Below, piece after piece: positions 35,623-43,422 of a stretch of 64,000 nucleotides of DNA (position 1 is its first letter; each line of letters opens with the position of its first letter). The DNA is from Streptomyces sp. NBC_00370. Lineage in GTDB: Bacteria; Actinomycetota; Actinomycetes; Streptomycetales; Streptomycetaceae. Made by a program: the position numbers and the translations under genes. The notes beneath the pieces were generated by a model that was not told the origin of the DNA, did not search any database, and saw only the letters and a program-made list of their open reading frames with translations. The stretch covers positions 3,627,501-3,691,500 of the forward strand of contig NZ_CP107968.1 of NCBI RefSeq assembly GCF_036084755.1, given 5' to 3'.

Positions 35623-36642
35623 TTACGGCGCCTTGTTGTAGACGGCGACGTAGTCGATGTTCATCTGACCACCGGAAATCGTGGCGGCGTTGGGTCCGCC
35701 CCCGAACGCGCCGGGGAAGCCGCCGCCCATGGCGAGGTCGTAGATGATGAAGAACGGGTGGTCGACGGCCTTCGCCCAGGTGTCGGCGTCCACAGCGGTG
35801 GCGTCGAGCGTGTAGTAGTTGTCACCGTCGAGGTACCAGCGGATCTGCTCGGGTGAGGTCGAGCGGTCGATCTGCACCGCGTACGTGTGGTAGCCCGACT
35901 GGCAGCCGGGGCAGGCGTGTTCACCGCTGCCGATACCGCTGGACTCGTTGCACGGTCCGCCCGGCGAGACCCCGCAGTGCAGGGTGCCGAAGACCGAGCT
36001 GCGGCCGTTGACGTCCTCCAGGATGTCCACCTCGCCGGAGGTCGGCCAGGTGGTGCCGGTCCGCAGGGGCTGGCCCAGCATCCAGAACGCCGGCCAGTAG
36101 CCCGCGCCGTTCTCGGTGGTGACGTCCGGCTGCTGGATGGACGACTCCATCATGACGACGCCACCGGGAGGCGCGCCGAACGAGTCGTCCTGCGTCTCGA
36201 TCCGGCCGGAGGTCCAGCCGGTGTTGGGGTCGGTGCCGTCGTGCAGGGCGCGCAGGACGAGGTGCCCGTTGCCGTCGTGGAAGACGTTGGCCGTGCTGTC
36301 GGTCATCGTCTCGATCTCGCCCGTACCGAAGTTGCTGCCGGGTCCGGTGTCGTACTTCCACGTACCGGTGTCGACGCCGGTGTCGGCCGGGCCGTCGAAC
36401 TCGTCGCTCCACGTGGTGGTGAAGCCCGAGGGCGGCGCGGGTACGGCGGCCGGGGCCGCGGCCGCCTTCGCCACGACGGGCGCTTCCGCGGGGGTGGCGG
36501 CGCCACCGGTCGGCGCGACGGCTGCGAGGCCGGCCACGCCGAGGGCGCCGACGGTCAGCGCGGTGAGGACGATCCGCGCCCGGGAGCGGCGCGGCCGGCG
36601 GCCGTCGCTGCCTGGTTGGAGCTGATGGTGTCCGCTGAACAT
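35623..36642 (-). CDS. Secreted GH16 beta-glucanase
   Basis: 339 residues from ATG 36642, preceded by AGGAGAAC. A basic N-region and hydrophobic segment (ARIVLTALTVGALGVAGLAAVAPTGGAA) form a signal peptide, followed by an Ala/Pro linker. The GH16 domain covers ~residues 75-339; the catalytic E-x-D-x-x-E motif is SGEVDILEDVNG, and the aromatic platform is GYWPAFWMLG. Most GH16 enzymes of this type cleave beta-1,3(4)-glucans such as laminarin. Upstream is a 12-bp palindrome GAGAGCGCTCTC like the LacI-family operators controlling Streptomyces glucan utilisation. Confidence 0.92.
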   Translation of the reverse strand: MFSGHHQLQPGSDGRRPRRSRARIVLTALTVGALGVAGLAAVAPTGGAATPAEAPVVAKAAAAPAAVPAPPSGFTTTWSDEFDGPADTGVDTGTWKYDTGPGSNFGTGEIETMTDSTANVFHDGNGHLVLRALHDGTDPNTGWTSGRIETQDDSFGAPPGGVVMMESSIQQPDVTTENGAGYWPAFWMLGQPLRTGTTWPTSGEVDILEDVNGRSSVFGTLHCGVSPGGPCNESSGIGSGEHACPGCQSGYHTYAVQIDRSTSPEQIRWYLDGDNYYTLDATAVDADTWAKAVDHPFFIIYDLAMGGGFPGAFGGGPNAATISGGQMNIDYVAVYNKAP

Positions 36643-36806
36643 GCGAGTTCTCCTGTTCCGAATGGGCTCAGTCGTGCGGGCCCATGTGGGGGGAATCGAA
36701 GCCGCCGTCGCCTGCCGGGTGGGGACCGTGTGCAGGGCGGACGGCGTGTGCACGGTGGGGGCGTGCACGGATCGAACTCTGTGACTCTCCAACTCTGTTC
36801 AGTTGT

Positions 36807-36860
36807 CTGACTCTGTTCAGGTAGCTGACTCTGTTCAGGTAGCTGACTCTGTTCAGGTAG
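36807..36860. repeat. Three perfect 18-bp tandem repeats upstream of the glucanase gene
   Basis: CTGACTCTGTTCAGGTAG occurs three times (36807, 36825, 36843), preceded by a partial copy at ~36791. The array abuts the LacI-type operator and lies in the region between glucanase and erm genes. No spacers and no cas genes, so it is not CRISPR. Confidence 0.95.
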
Positions 36861-36861
36861 C

Positions 36862-36875
36862 TGAGAGCGCTCTCT
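36862..36875. promoter_or_regulatory. LacI-family operator-like palindrome
   Basis: TGAGAGCGCTCTCT contains a perfect 12-bp palindrome GAGAGCGCTCTC with central CG. It resembles the CebR-type operator TGGGAGCGCTCCCA of Streptomyces. It is ~220 bases upstream of the glucanase start. Confidence 0.65.
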
Positions 36876-37002
36876 CAGCATGTGATTTCTAGTGCCCCCA
36901 CCGCAGCGCGTCAAGCGGTTGGACAGCAGCGCCATGTCAGTACGGTCGCGGCGGCGGAAAATACCGAGCGCCCGGACGCGGTCGGCGGCTAGGGTCGCCG
37001 TC

Positions 37003-37056
37003 ATGTCTTGCGCCTTCTTCGTAAAGCTGCGCCGCGCATGCGGCGAGCTGGTCTGA
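37003..37056 (+). CDS. Erm leader peptide (17 codons)
   Basis: ATG at 37003 with AGGG nine bases before; the peptide is MSCAFFVKLRRACGELV. It ends 102 bases before the erm start. Residues 8-10, K-L-R, form a positive-x-positive motif of the kind at which macrolides stall ribosomes in Erm leader peptides such as ErmDL (R-L-R). Its 3' codons are complementary to a downstream segment that can also pair with the erm ribosome site. Confidence 0.65.
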   Translation: MSCAFFVKLRRACGELV

Positions 37057-37152
37057 TTCCCTCTCCATCGCTCAGCTCCGCCGCGTAACGAGTCCTCGCC
37101 GGTGCGGTGTTCCGTACTGCCCCGCCCCGGCTCCGAAGATTCCACGCGGAGC
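37040..37152 (+). promoter_or_regulatory. Candidate translational attenuator of erm
   Basis: Segment A (37040-37050, GCGGCGAGCTG, end of the leader) can pair with segment B (37073-37084, CAGCTCCGCCGC, one bulge). B alternatively pairs with segment C (GCTCCGC 37075-37081 with GCGGAGC 37146-37152), which contains the GGAG of the erm ribosome site. Stalling at K-L-R would leave A mostly free to hold B and expose C; completed leader translation would mask A. Confidence 0.5.
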
Positions 37153-37158
37153 ACTCCC

Positions 37159-37947
37159 ATGCATCAGCCCTATCCGGGCGGCCGACACGAGCTCGGCCAG
37201 AACTTCCTCACCGACCGCGCCGTCATTGCCGCCATCGCTGACGAGGTGGCCGACTCGGTCGGCCGTACGAGCAGCCGGATCGTCGAAATCGGCCCAGGCG
37301 ACGGCGCGTTGACCGTCCCGTTGAGCCGGCTCGGCCACCCGATGACGGCGATCGAGATCGACCCGCGCCGCGCCCGCCGCCTGCACAGCCGTACCCCCGG
37401 TCATGTCACCGTCGTATGCGACGACATCCTGCGCTGCGCGCTGCCGCGGGACCCGTACGTACTCGTCGGGAACCTGCCGTTCCATCTCACGACCGCGATC
37501 GTCCGGCGCGTACTCGCAGCCGACCACTGGCAGTCGGCCGTCCTGCTGGTCCAGTGGGAGGTCGCGCGGCGCAGGGCCGGGGTGGGCGGCGCGAGCATGA
37601 TGACCGCGCGCTGGTGGCCCTGGTACGACTTCGCCCTGCACTCCCGCGTCCCGGCCCGCGCCTTCCGTCCCGTGCCGTCGGTCGACGGCGGACTGCTCAC
37701 GGTGCACCGCAGACCGCGACCGCTCGTCGACGACCGCAAGCGGTACCAGGACTTCGTGGGGCGGGTCTTCACGGGGCGGGGGCGCGGACTGCCCGACATC
37801 CTCACCAGGACCGGGCAGTTCGACCGCAGGGACCTCGCCGGCTGGCTGCGGGCCAACCAGGTGTCACAGCGGACACTGCCGAAGGACCTGACGGCGGGGC
37901 AGTGGGCGTCGCTGTGGGGCCTCGGGGCCGGGCCGCACCCGCGGTAA
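37159..37947 (+). CDS. erm: 23S rRNA adenine N6-methyltransferase (Erm family)
   Basis: 262 residues; ATG 37159 with GGAG eight bases upstream. Erm/KsgA motifs in order: HELGQNFLTDRAVI, SAM-binding VEIGPGDGALTVPL, acidic end of strand 2 AIEIDPRRARRL, CDDIL, and motif IV NLPFHLTTAIVRRVL (N-L-P-F around the target base). Length and sequence fit actinomycete Erm (ErmO/E-like) rather than the longer KsgA. It methylates A2058 of 23S rRNA, giving macrolide, lincosamide and streptogramin B resistance. It is followed at 99 bases by a Vat-type acetyltransferase gene. Confidence 0.9.
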   Translation: MHQPYPGGRHELGQNFLTDRAVIAAIADEVADSVGRTSSRIVEIGPGDGALTVPLSRLGHPMTAIEIDPRRARRLHSRTPGHVTVVCDDILRCALPRDPYVLVGNLPFHLTTAIVRRVLAADHWQSAVLLVQWEVARRRAGVGGASMMTARWWPWYDFALHSRVPARAFRPVPSVDGGLLTVHRRPRPLVDDRKRYQDFVGRVFTGRGRGLPDILTRTGQFDRRDLAGWLRANQVSQRTLPKDLTAGQWASLWGLGAGPHPR

Positions 37948-38046
37948 TTCCGTGTCCCGGCGGGCACGGCGCTGCGATCATGGGGCGTCCCGCCCAGCCA
38001 GATCATGGGGCGGGCCCCGCCCAGCCGTAGGAAGGAACCGCCCGCC

Positions 38047-38691
38047 ATGCCTGTGCCCGCCGACCCGACGGTGCTCCATCCCATGCCCGGCCAGCCACGG
38101 GTGGTGCTGCTCCGGCCGCTGATCACGTCACCGCTGATCGACGTCGGGGAGTACTCGTACTACGACGACCCGGACGACGCGACCGCCTTCGAGACGCGCA
38201 ATGTGCTGTACCACTACGGCCCGGAGAAGCTGGTCATCGGGAAGTTCTGCGCGCTGGGGACGGGCGTGCGGTTCATCATGAACGGCGCCAACCACCGTAT
38301 GGACGGCCCGTCGACCTTCCCCTTCCCGACGGTGGGCGGCTCGTGGTCCGACCACTTCGACCTGCTGACCGGCCTGCCGAGCCGCGGCGACACCGTCGTC
38401 GGCAACGACGTCTGGTTCGGGTACGGCTCGACGGTGCTGCCGGGCGTACGGATCGGCCACGGCGCGATCATCGGCGCGGGCTCGGTGGTCACGTCGGACG
38501 TGCCGGACTACGGGATCGTCGGCGGCAACCCGGCCCGGCTCATCCGCACCCGCTACAGCGCGGAGGACGTGGCCCGGCTGCTGGCAGTGGCATGGTGGGA
38601 CTGGTCGCCGGAGCACATCACCGAGCACGTACGGACGATCATGTCCGGCAGCATCGCCGAGCTGGAATCCGCCGCACCGGGAGCCTCGTAA
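38047..38691 (+). CDS. Vat/CatB-type xenobiotic acetyltransferase
   Basis: 214 residues, ATG 38047 with GGAAGGA upstream. It is a left-handed beta-helix acyltransferase: hexapeptide repeats around VVGNDVWFGYGSTVLPGVRIGHGAIIGAGSVVTSDVPDYGIVGGNPARLI, and the loop FIMNGANHRMDGPSTFPF with the catalytic His, nearly identical in pattern to virginiamycin acetyltransferases. Vat enzymes O-acetylate streptogramin A. Next to erm (streptogramin B resistance), the pair would cover both streptogramin components; the actual substrate here is inferred. Confidence 0.88.
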   Translation: MPVPADPTVLHPMPGQPRVVLLRPLITSPLIDVGEYSYYDDPDDATAFETRNVLYHYGPEKLVIGKFCALGTGVRFIMNGANHRMDGPSTFPFPTVGGSWSDHFDLLTGLPSRGDTVVGNDVWFGYGSTVLPGVRIGHGAIIGAGSVVTSDVPDYGIVGGNPARLIRTRYSAEDVARLLAVAWWDWSPEHITEHVRTIMSGSIAELESAAPGAS

Positions 38692-38692
38692 C

Positions 38693-39811
38693 ATGCCGCA
38701 TCTCGCGCACAACGCCGGCGACACGCACGATGCCGGCGATACGCGCGATGCCCGCCTCGCGCACCAGGCGCGCCTCGCGCACCAGTCCCGACTCGCCGCC
38801 TACGGTGCCGTCTCCACCGCTCTGGCCCTGATCAGCGACCGCGCGCTGCGGGAGCTGCTGGAGGCGGCCGAGCCGCTCGGTACGGGGATCGGCGGGAAGT
38901 CGGCGCTGCTGGAGGTGGCGGGCAGTCCTGTCTTCGTGAAGCGGGTGCCGCTGACCGACCTGGAGCGACAGCCGGAGAACGTGCACTCCACGGCGAACCT
39001 GTTCGACCTGCAGCCCTTCTGCCAGTACAACATCGCCGGGCCGAGCTTCGGGACTTGGCGAGAACTCGCCGCGCATACGATGACCACGAACTGGGTGCTC
39101 GCCGGCGCATACGAGGGCTTCCCCTTGATGTACCACTGGCGGGTGCTGCCGGACTCGGCTCCCCTGCCGGACGAACTGGCCGACGTCGAAGCGTCCGTCG
39201 CCTACTGGGGCGGCGGATCGGCCGTACGGAACCAGATCGAAGCCCGCCGGGGTTCCTCGGCGAGCGTGGCGCTGTTCCTGGAATACATCCCGCGGAACCT
39301 GCACCAGTGGCTGGGGCAGCAGGTGGAGGCGGGCGACGCGGCGGTGGACGCGGCGTGCGCGATGGTGGAGGCGGAGCTGGAGGCCGGGACGGCCTTCATG
39401 AACGACAACGGGCTGCTGCACATGGACGTCCACTTCGAGAACATCCTCACGGACGGCAGCCGGCTGTACTTCACGGACTACGGCCTGGCGACGTCGCCGC
39501 GCTTCGACCTGTCCCCCGCCGAGGTCGACTTCATCGACGAGCACCCGTCGTACGACCGCGTGTACGCGCTCTCGTACTTGGCGAACTGGCTGGTCACGGG
39601 GTTGAAGGGGCTGGGAGGGAGAGAACGGCAGGAGCTGCTGGGGGCGTACGCGCAAGGCAAGCACCCCACAGGAGTCCCGGCGGCCGCGGCGTCGATTTTG
39701 ACGCGGTACGCGCCACTCGCCGTGGTGGTGACGGAATTCTTCCGCGAGCTGCGGGACGAGAGCAGACAGACGCCGTACCCGGCGGAGGAGATCCGCCGCC
39801 GGAGCCCGTAG
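38693..39811 (+). CDS. Kinase-fold protein (APH/protein-kinase-like)
   Basis: 372 residues, starting one base after the vat stop codon, with GGGAG in the vat end; clearly co-transcribed. Kinase features: a Lys strand VFVKRVPL (~residue 82), the catalytic loop LLHMDVHFENIL (H243-x-D-x-x-x-x-N, fits HxDxxxxN) and YFTDYGLA (metal-binding D-x-G). The N-terminal lobe is compact and lacks a standard Gly-rich loop; TGIGGKSALLEV may serve. The first 35 residues are repeat-rich (D-A-G-D-T, L-A-H-Q). It may phosphorylate a small molecule such as an antibiotic, or a protein. Position in the erm-vat group suggests a resistance role, as inference only. Confidence 0.75.
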   Translation: MPHLAHNAGDTHDAGDTRDARLAHQARLAHQSRLAAYGAVSTALALISDRALRELLEAAEPLGTGIGGKSALLEVAGSPVFVKRVPLTDLERQPENVHSTANLFDLQPFCQYNIAGPSFGTWRELAAHTMTTNWVLAGAYEGFPLMYHWRVLPDSAPLPDELADVEASVAYWGGGSAVRNQIEARRGSSASVALFLEYIPRNLHQWLGQQVEAGDAAVDAACAMVEAELEAGTAFMNDNGLLHMDVHFENILTDGSRLYFTDYGLATSPRFDLSPAEVDFIDEHPSYDRVYALSYLANWLVTGLKGLGGRERQELLGAYAQGKHPTGVPAAAASILTRYAPLAVVVTEFFRELRDESRQTPYPAEEIRRRSP

Positions 39812-39902
39812 TTCGTAGTTCGTAGTTCGTCGGGAGTGGCTTGCACCAGGTAAGACGGAGGCGGGCCCGCAAAGTCATCGCGGGTCTGGCGCGGGGTGAC
39901 GG

Positions 39903-40262
39903 TCAGCGGTGGCCCAGCACGTTGATGACGCGTCCGCCGGGATCGCGAACGAAGAACCGCCGCACGCCCCATTCCTCGTCCTGCAACGGGTGGATGATCT
40001 CCGCCCCGCTCTCCAGCACGACCGCGTAGGCGGCATCCACATCGTCCACCTCGACGCTCAGGTCGGGGTTGACGGGCGCGGTCTTGTCGCGGGTCATGAA
40101 GCTGATCTGCGCGGCCGGGGTCGAGGGAGAGGCGAGCGTCATGATCCACCCGTGGTTCATGACCTCCTCGAAGCCGAGCAGCCCGTAGAACTCCCGGTTC
40201 TTCTCCGGGGTCTCAGACTCCGACTCGGCCGGGAGGTTGGGCACGACACGGCGTACGGCCAT
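39903..40262 (-). CDS. VOC (glyoxalase/bleomycin-resistance fold) protein
   Basis: 119 residues, third gene of the operon; ATG 40262 overlaps the DUF397 stop (ATGA). It has a single VOC half-domain pattern: KNREFYGLLGFEEVMNHGWIMTLASP, DLSVEVDDVDAAYAVVLESGAEIIHPLQDEEWGVRRFFVRDPGGRVINV. The metal ligands are only partly recognisable (the usual first His is not evident; Glu in DDEEWG, terminal VINVLGH). It could be a dioxygenase, isomerase or a binding protein. It is tied to the XRE/DUF397 pair by coupling. Confidence 0.85.
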   Translation of the reverse strand: MAVRRVVPNLPAESESETPEKNREFYGLLGFEEVMNHGWIMTLASPSTPAAQISFMTRDKTAPVNPDLSVEVDDVDAAYAVVLESGAEIIHPLQDEEWGVRRFFVRDPGGRVINVLGHR

Positions 40263-40471
40263 CAGCGTCGTTCCTGAAGCCCGGCGTACGCGACGAAGTC
40301 GGCCCAGGCGGCGGGAGCGAGCATGAGCACGGGGCCGGCGGGCCGCTTGGAGTCGCGGACGGGGACGACACCGGGAAGGTTGGGGGCGACCTCGACGCAG
40401 TCGCCGCCGTTATTGCTGCTGTAGCTGGACTTGAGCCACACCACGTCCGGCAGGCTGCTCGCGCTGATCAT
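40262..40471 (-). CDS. DUF397 small partner protein
   Basis: 69 residues; the ATG at 40471 overlaps the XRE stop by four bases. Family pattern: VWLKSSYSSNNGGDCVEVAPN, VPVRDSKRPAGPVLMLAPAAWADFVAY. It functions with the XRE protein encoded just upstream. Confidence 0.93.
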   Translation of the reverse strand: MISASSLPDVVWLKSSYSSNNGGDCVEVAPNLPGVVPVRDSKRPAGPVLMLAPAAWADFVAYAGLQERR

Positions 40472-41289
40472 GGTCTCAGTTCCTTCAAGGCGTTGGCGAT
40501 CATGTGGATCGACCGGTCGGTCGAAAGGGCATCGGCCGTGAGCAAATCATAGGTGCGCGTCGCGGCCCTGACGTGCTCAATTTCAGCGAAGATCTGCCCC
40601 TGCAAAAAGCCGTCTACGTAGACGACATCCGGCCCCTCGTCCATCGCAAGAGCAGAGAACGGTCCGCCAACCCCCGCATGCCCTCCGACATCGAACGGAA
40701 CAATCTGCACGACGTTGCTGGGCGTCTGAGCGGCGGTCAGAAGACGTTCTAGTTGACCACGCATCGTGTCAACGCTCCCGATGCGGCGGCGAAGCACATT
40801 CTCATCGAGCACCATCCACAGCTCCGGAGGCTCCTCACGCTCCAAGATGCGCTGCCGTTCGAGCCGGGCTGTGACCAGCTCCTCAACCCTGTCCCGGTTG
40901 ATCCGGCCCTCGGATAGCACCGCGCGTGCATAGTCCTCTGTCTGCAACAACCCGGGCACGACCTGCACTTGGAACGACCGGATCTGCGAGGCGGCTTCCT
41001 CAAGCTCAACGAACGGCCGGAACCACTTCGGGTAGGCGTACTTCATCACCAGCGGCCACAGCCGCCGGAAGTGGTCACCCGTCCCGAACAGCTCGTCGGC
41101 CAGCACCGACAGTTCTTTCGTCGGTAGCCGCTTCGCGGCTTCGATCTTGTTGAGCAGTGAGGGCGCCATCAACGCCGCTTTCGCCAGCGCCCGTTGCGAC
41201 ATGCCCGCAGCCTCGCGACGCCGTCGTAAATCCGTGGCGTAGAACGCCAGCACGGAATCGGACGGGTCCAGATCGTCTGCGTACGCCAC
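40468..41289 (-). CDS. XRE-family regulator with DUF5753 domain
   Basis: 273 residues from GTG 41289 with GAGGG upstream; the frame is open to 41373, over the promoter. The helix-turn-helix covers residues ~15-65 (LRRRREAAGMSQRALAKAALMAPSLLNKIEAAKR) and the DUF5753 domain carries VQVVPGLLQTEDYARAVL and VQIVPFDVGGHAGVGGPFSAL. It heads the operon XRE-DUF397-VOC, all linked by ATGA overlaps, and diverges from two small genes. Confidence 0.92.
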   Translation of the reverse strand: MAYADDLDPSDSVLAFYATDLRRRREAAGMSQRALAKAALMAPSLLNKIEAAKRLPTKELSVLADELFGTGDHFRRLWPLVMKYAYPKWFRPFVELEEAASQIRSFQVQVVPGLLQTEDYARAVLSEGRINRDRVEELVTARLERQRILEREEPPELWMVLDENVLRRRIGSVDTMRGQLERLLTAAQTPSNVVQIVPFDVGGHAGVGGPFSALAMDEGPDVVYVDGFLQGQIFAEIEHVRAATRTYDLLTADALSTDRSIHMIANALKELRP

Positions 41290-41381
41290 GTCGCACCCTC
41301 TTTCATTGAAACGTCCGAATGTCAACGCTTCCCCCCTGTTGAGCGTACTCACAGAAGCCGACGCTTGAGGCACAGACAGTG

Positions 41382-41567
41382 ATGAAAGCGATGACGGAAG
41401 GCACAGCTCTCATGTGCGACCAGGACGTCGACCAGCAGCACCCGCCCGACCTGAGGGAACTTCAGGCCACCGTCCAGGGCTGGGGCTTCTGGCGATTGGC
41501 GCCCGACCCCGTCACCACGGAACTCCTGGAACGCGTACTCGACGGATTGAGGCGATGGTCGGAATGA
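41382..41567 (+). CDS. Small hypothetical protein, first of a coupled pair
   Basis: 61 residues. ATG 41382 has GAGG 11 bases upstream; a GTG one codon earlier and an ATG at 41412 are alternatives. The C-terminus GWGFWRLAPDPVTTELLERVLDGLRRW is amphipathic. It diverges from the XRE operon across 92 bases and overlaps the next gene by ATGA. Not recognised; small pairs like this often accompany XRE/DUF397 loci in Streptomyces. Confidence 0.6.
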   Translation: MKAMTEGTALMCDQDVDQQHPPDLRELQATVQGWGFWRLAPDPVTTELLERVLDGLRRWSE

Positions 41568-41809
41568 CACAGAGCAAGGCACGACGCTTCCTGTCGCGCC
41601 TGACGGCGGAGTTCGGCACGAACGGGATGCTCATCGTGCAGAAGTCGGCGGACGGACTGAACGGCGGGGACGACGGCTACGAAGCCGAAGGGGCCGACCT
41701 CGTCCCCGGGTCCGCACTGCGCTGGCCCAAGTGCGAGTGCGGCCACTCGCTGTGCCCCGACAGCGGGTCAGGACGCATGATCCCGAACCTCCGCGACCGC
41801 CGAGATTAG
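41564..41809 (+). CDS. Small hypothetical protein with possible zinc site
   Basis: 81 residues from ATG 41564 (ATGA overlap); an ATG at 41555 in frame is an alternative. The N-terminus MTQSKARRFLSRLTAEFGTNGML is helical, and the C-terminus has CECGHSLCPDSG: three Cys and one His, which may bind zinc. It ends ten bases before the left inverted repeat. Not recognised. Confidence 0.6.
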   Translation: MTQSKARRFLSRLTAEFGTNGMLIVQKSADGLNGGDDGYEAEGADLVPGSALRWPKCECGHSLCPDSGSGRMIPNLRDRRD

Positions 41810-41818
41810 CCGCCCGCA

Positions 41819-42108
41819 GGGCCGCCCCTGAGGTTTGAGTGTCGCGGCTCCGGTCCGGGCGTCAAGGGCGCTCCTTCGTCGCGTCGGCTTCGCCGATTGC
41901 GCTTCGCTTCACCCTTGACCCCCGCCCCTCCACCGCAAGTGCTTCTTTGAGGGGGGGCGGCCGGGGGGCTCCACGGACCAGACCGGCCGTCGTGACGGGT
42001 GCTTGGCCGACTGGCAGGTGCCACGCACCAGTTGCATGGGGGGACTCGGGCCAGCTCGGCGTCCACCCCCACCGGGTAGCGGCTGAGACTCATGCCCCGC
42101 TGGTCACC
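41819..42108 (-). repeat. Left arm of a ~290-bp inverted repeat (structured element)
   Basis: Read on the minus strand it matches 43423-43707 over its whole length at roughly 85% identity by eye, including a run covering GGCCAAGCACCCGTCACGACG and beyond. Inside (41861-41919) a 10-bp stem, GTCAAGGGTG with CGCCCTTGAC, encloses the hairpin TCGGC-GAA-GCCGA. An open frame of ~110 codons in it is not conserved between the copies and is not called. Confidence 0.9.
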
Positions 42109-42357
42109 CTCGGTGGGACACGTGTGACTGGAGGGACGGGGGATGGTTCGTGGGGCGACCATCGGGCATCTCTTGCGTCCCGTGTTGCGTTAGGCGCGCC
42201 TCAGGGCACATCAGGCCGACACGGAGGGGCGATCCTGGGTGGGTGCCTGGGCAGGGGAAGAGACGACGGCGGCTAACGGCCGAGAGAGCCGCCTGGCGCA
42301 ACCGACCACCTACCGCCTGAGGCGTTTCACGACGCACCCCGCCTAGATGATCCGGGG

Positions 42358-43275
42358 CTACGCCTGGTGCGAGGCAACCTGAGCGGTGACTCGCTGGATC
42401 GCCTTGACGGCAAGCTCGGGCTGGTCGACGTAGATGTAGTGCTCGCTGTTCTTGGCAACGCTCAGGTGGCTGCGGCTGGAGACGCCCAGCCACTTGTGCT
42501 GCCCCTTGGTCCAGCCGTCTTCCATCGCCTGGCCGTACTCGGGAACGGCTGCGAGGTACTGCTTGCCGTGCTTGATCACCTCGACCGGGATGTGCCCCGC
42601 GGAGCGGACCTTGCCATCCGGTACCACCAGCTTCTCCGGGTTGTCGCCCTTGAGGATCGCCAGGGTCTGGTCGCGCAGTTCGGGTGCCATGCCGGTGGCG
42701 GACGCCGGGACCTCGTTGATGAGATCGGCGCTCTGGGTCGGTGAGGTGGCGTCCATCAGGACCAGGCCCTTGACCCTGTCGCGGTGATCGGGGGCGTACC
42801 TGGCGGCGAACAGCCCGCCCAGCGAGTGTCCGGCCAGCACCACCGGAGCGTCACCGGCGACCCGGTCGAGTACGCCGGTCAGGATCTTTCCGCTGTCCTT
42901 GATGGACTGGGGTCCGTCGGGCTGGTCGCTGGCACCGGCGCCGAGCCGGTCATAGGAGCAGACCCGGTTCTTCTCGCTCAGGGTCTGCTGGATGCCGGCC
43001 ATGGTCTCCAGCGAGTCCCCGCCGCCGTGCAGAAGAACGACGACGGGCTGGTGCCGCACCGGGCGGCCCGCGCAGGAGACGTTCACGGACTTGCCGTCGA
43101 CCTTGATCTTCTTGGTGCCGGTGAACACGTCCCCGCCGTGCGCCCTGCCCTGGGCACCGGCCACGGCGACCGTGTCCGCCGCCGCAGTCGCTACGCTCCC
43201 GACACCGACAAGCCCGGCACCGGCCACGGTGCAGCACAGTGCGATGACAGCGGATGCCTTGCCGTTGCGGCTCAT
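42358..43275 (-). CDS. Secreted alpha/beta hydrolase
   Basis: 305 residues from ATG 43275 (AAGGG upstream). A signal peptide (ASAVIALCCTVAGAGLVGVGSVATAAA) precedes an alpha/beta-hydrolase: oxyanion region VVVLLHGGGDS, nucleophile elbow VVLAGHSLGGLFAA, acid probably Asp in VLMDATSP or later, and a C-terminal His in NSEHYIYVDQPE. RVCSYDRLGAGASDQP is typical of esterase or epoxide-hydrolase relatives. It is the only gene between the two inverted-repeat arms and may have moved with them. Confidence 0.9.
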   Translation of the reverse strand: MSRNGKASAVIALCCTVAGAGLVGVGSVATAAADTVAVAGAQGRAHGGDVFTGTKKIKVDGKSVNVSCAGRPVRHQPVVVLLHGGGDSLETMAGIQQTLSEKNRVCSYDRLGAGASDQPDGPQSIKDSGKILTGVLDRVAGDAPVVLAGHSLGGLFAARYAPDHRDRVKGLVLMDATSPTQSADLINEVPASATGMAPELRDQTLAILKGDNPEKLVVPDGKVRSAGHIPVEVIKHGKQYLAAVPEYGQAMEDGWTKGQHKWLGVSSRSHLSVAKNSEHYIYVDQPELAVKAIQRVTAQVASHQA

Positions 43276-43422
43276 CGTGAAAACCCTTCGTTCAGAACCC
43301 GCGGCCGGAGCGCCGCGGCATGTGTTGAACGCTATGGATCTGACGGCGCACATTCGTCACCACGCAGTGGACACCTGCACGTAGCTCGCAGGGGGGACAA
43401 GCCGAGTTCCACACCCGCTCAC

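Noticed and set aside
36807..36860. CRISPR array
   Set aside because: The 18-bp units are contiguous without spacers, and no cas genes are present.
37159..39811. Part of a macrolide or streptogramin biosynthetic gene cluster
   Set aside because: No PKS, NRPS, tailoring or export gene adjoins the erm-vat-kinase group; neighbours are a glucanase and a VOC operon.
41806..42162. ~110-codon ORFs inside the inverted-repeat arms
   Set aside because: The frames do not match between the two arms although the DNA does; indels break the frame. The structure, not a protein, is conserved.
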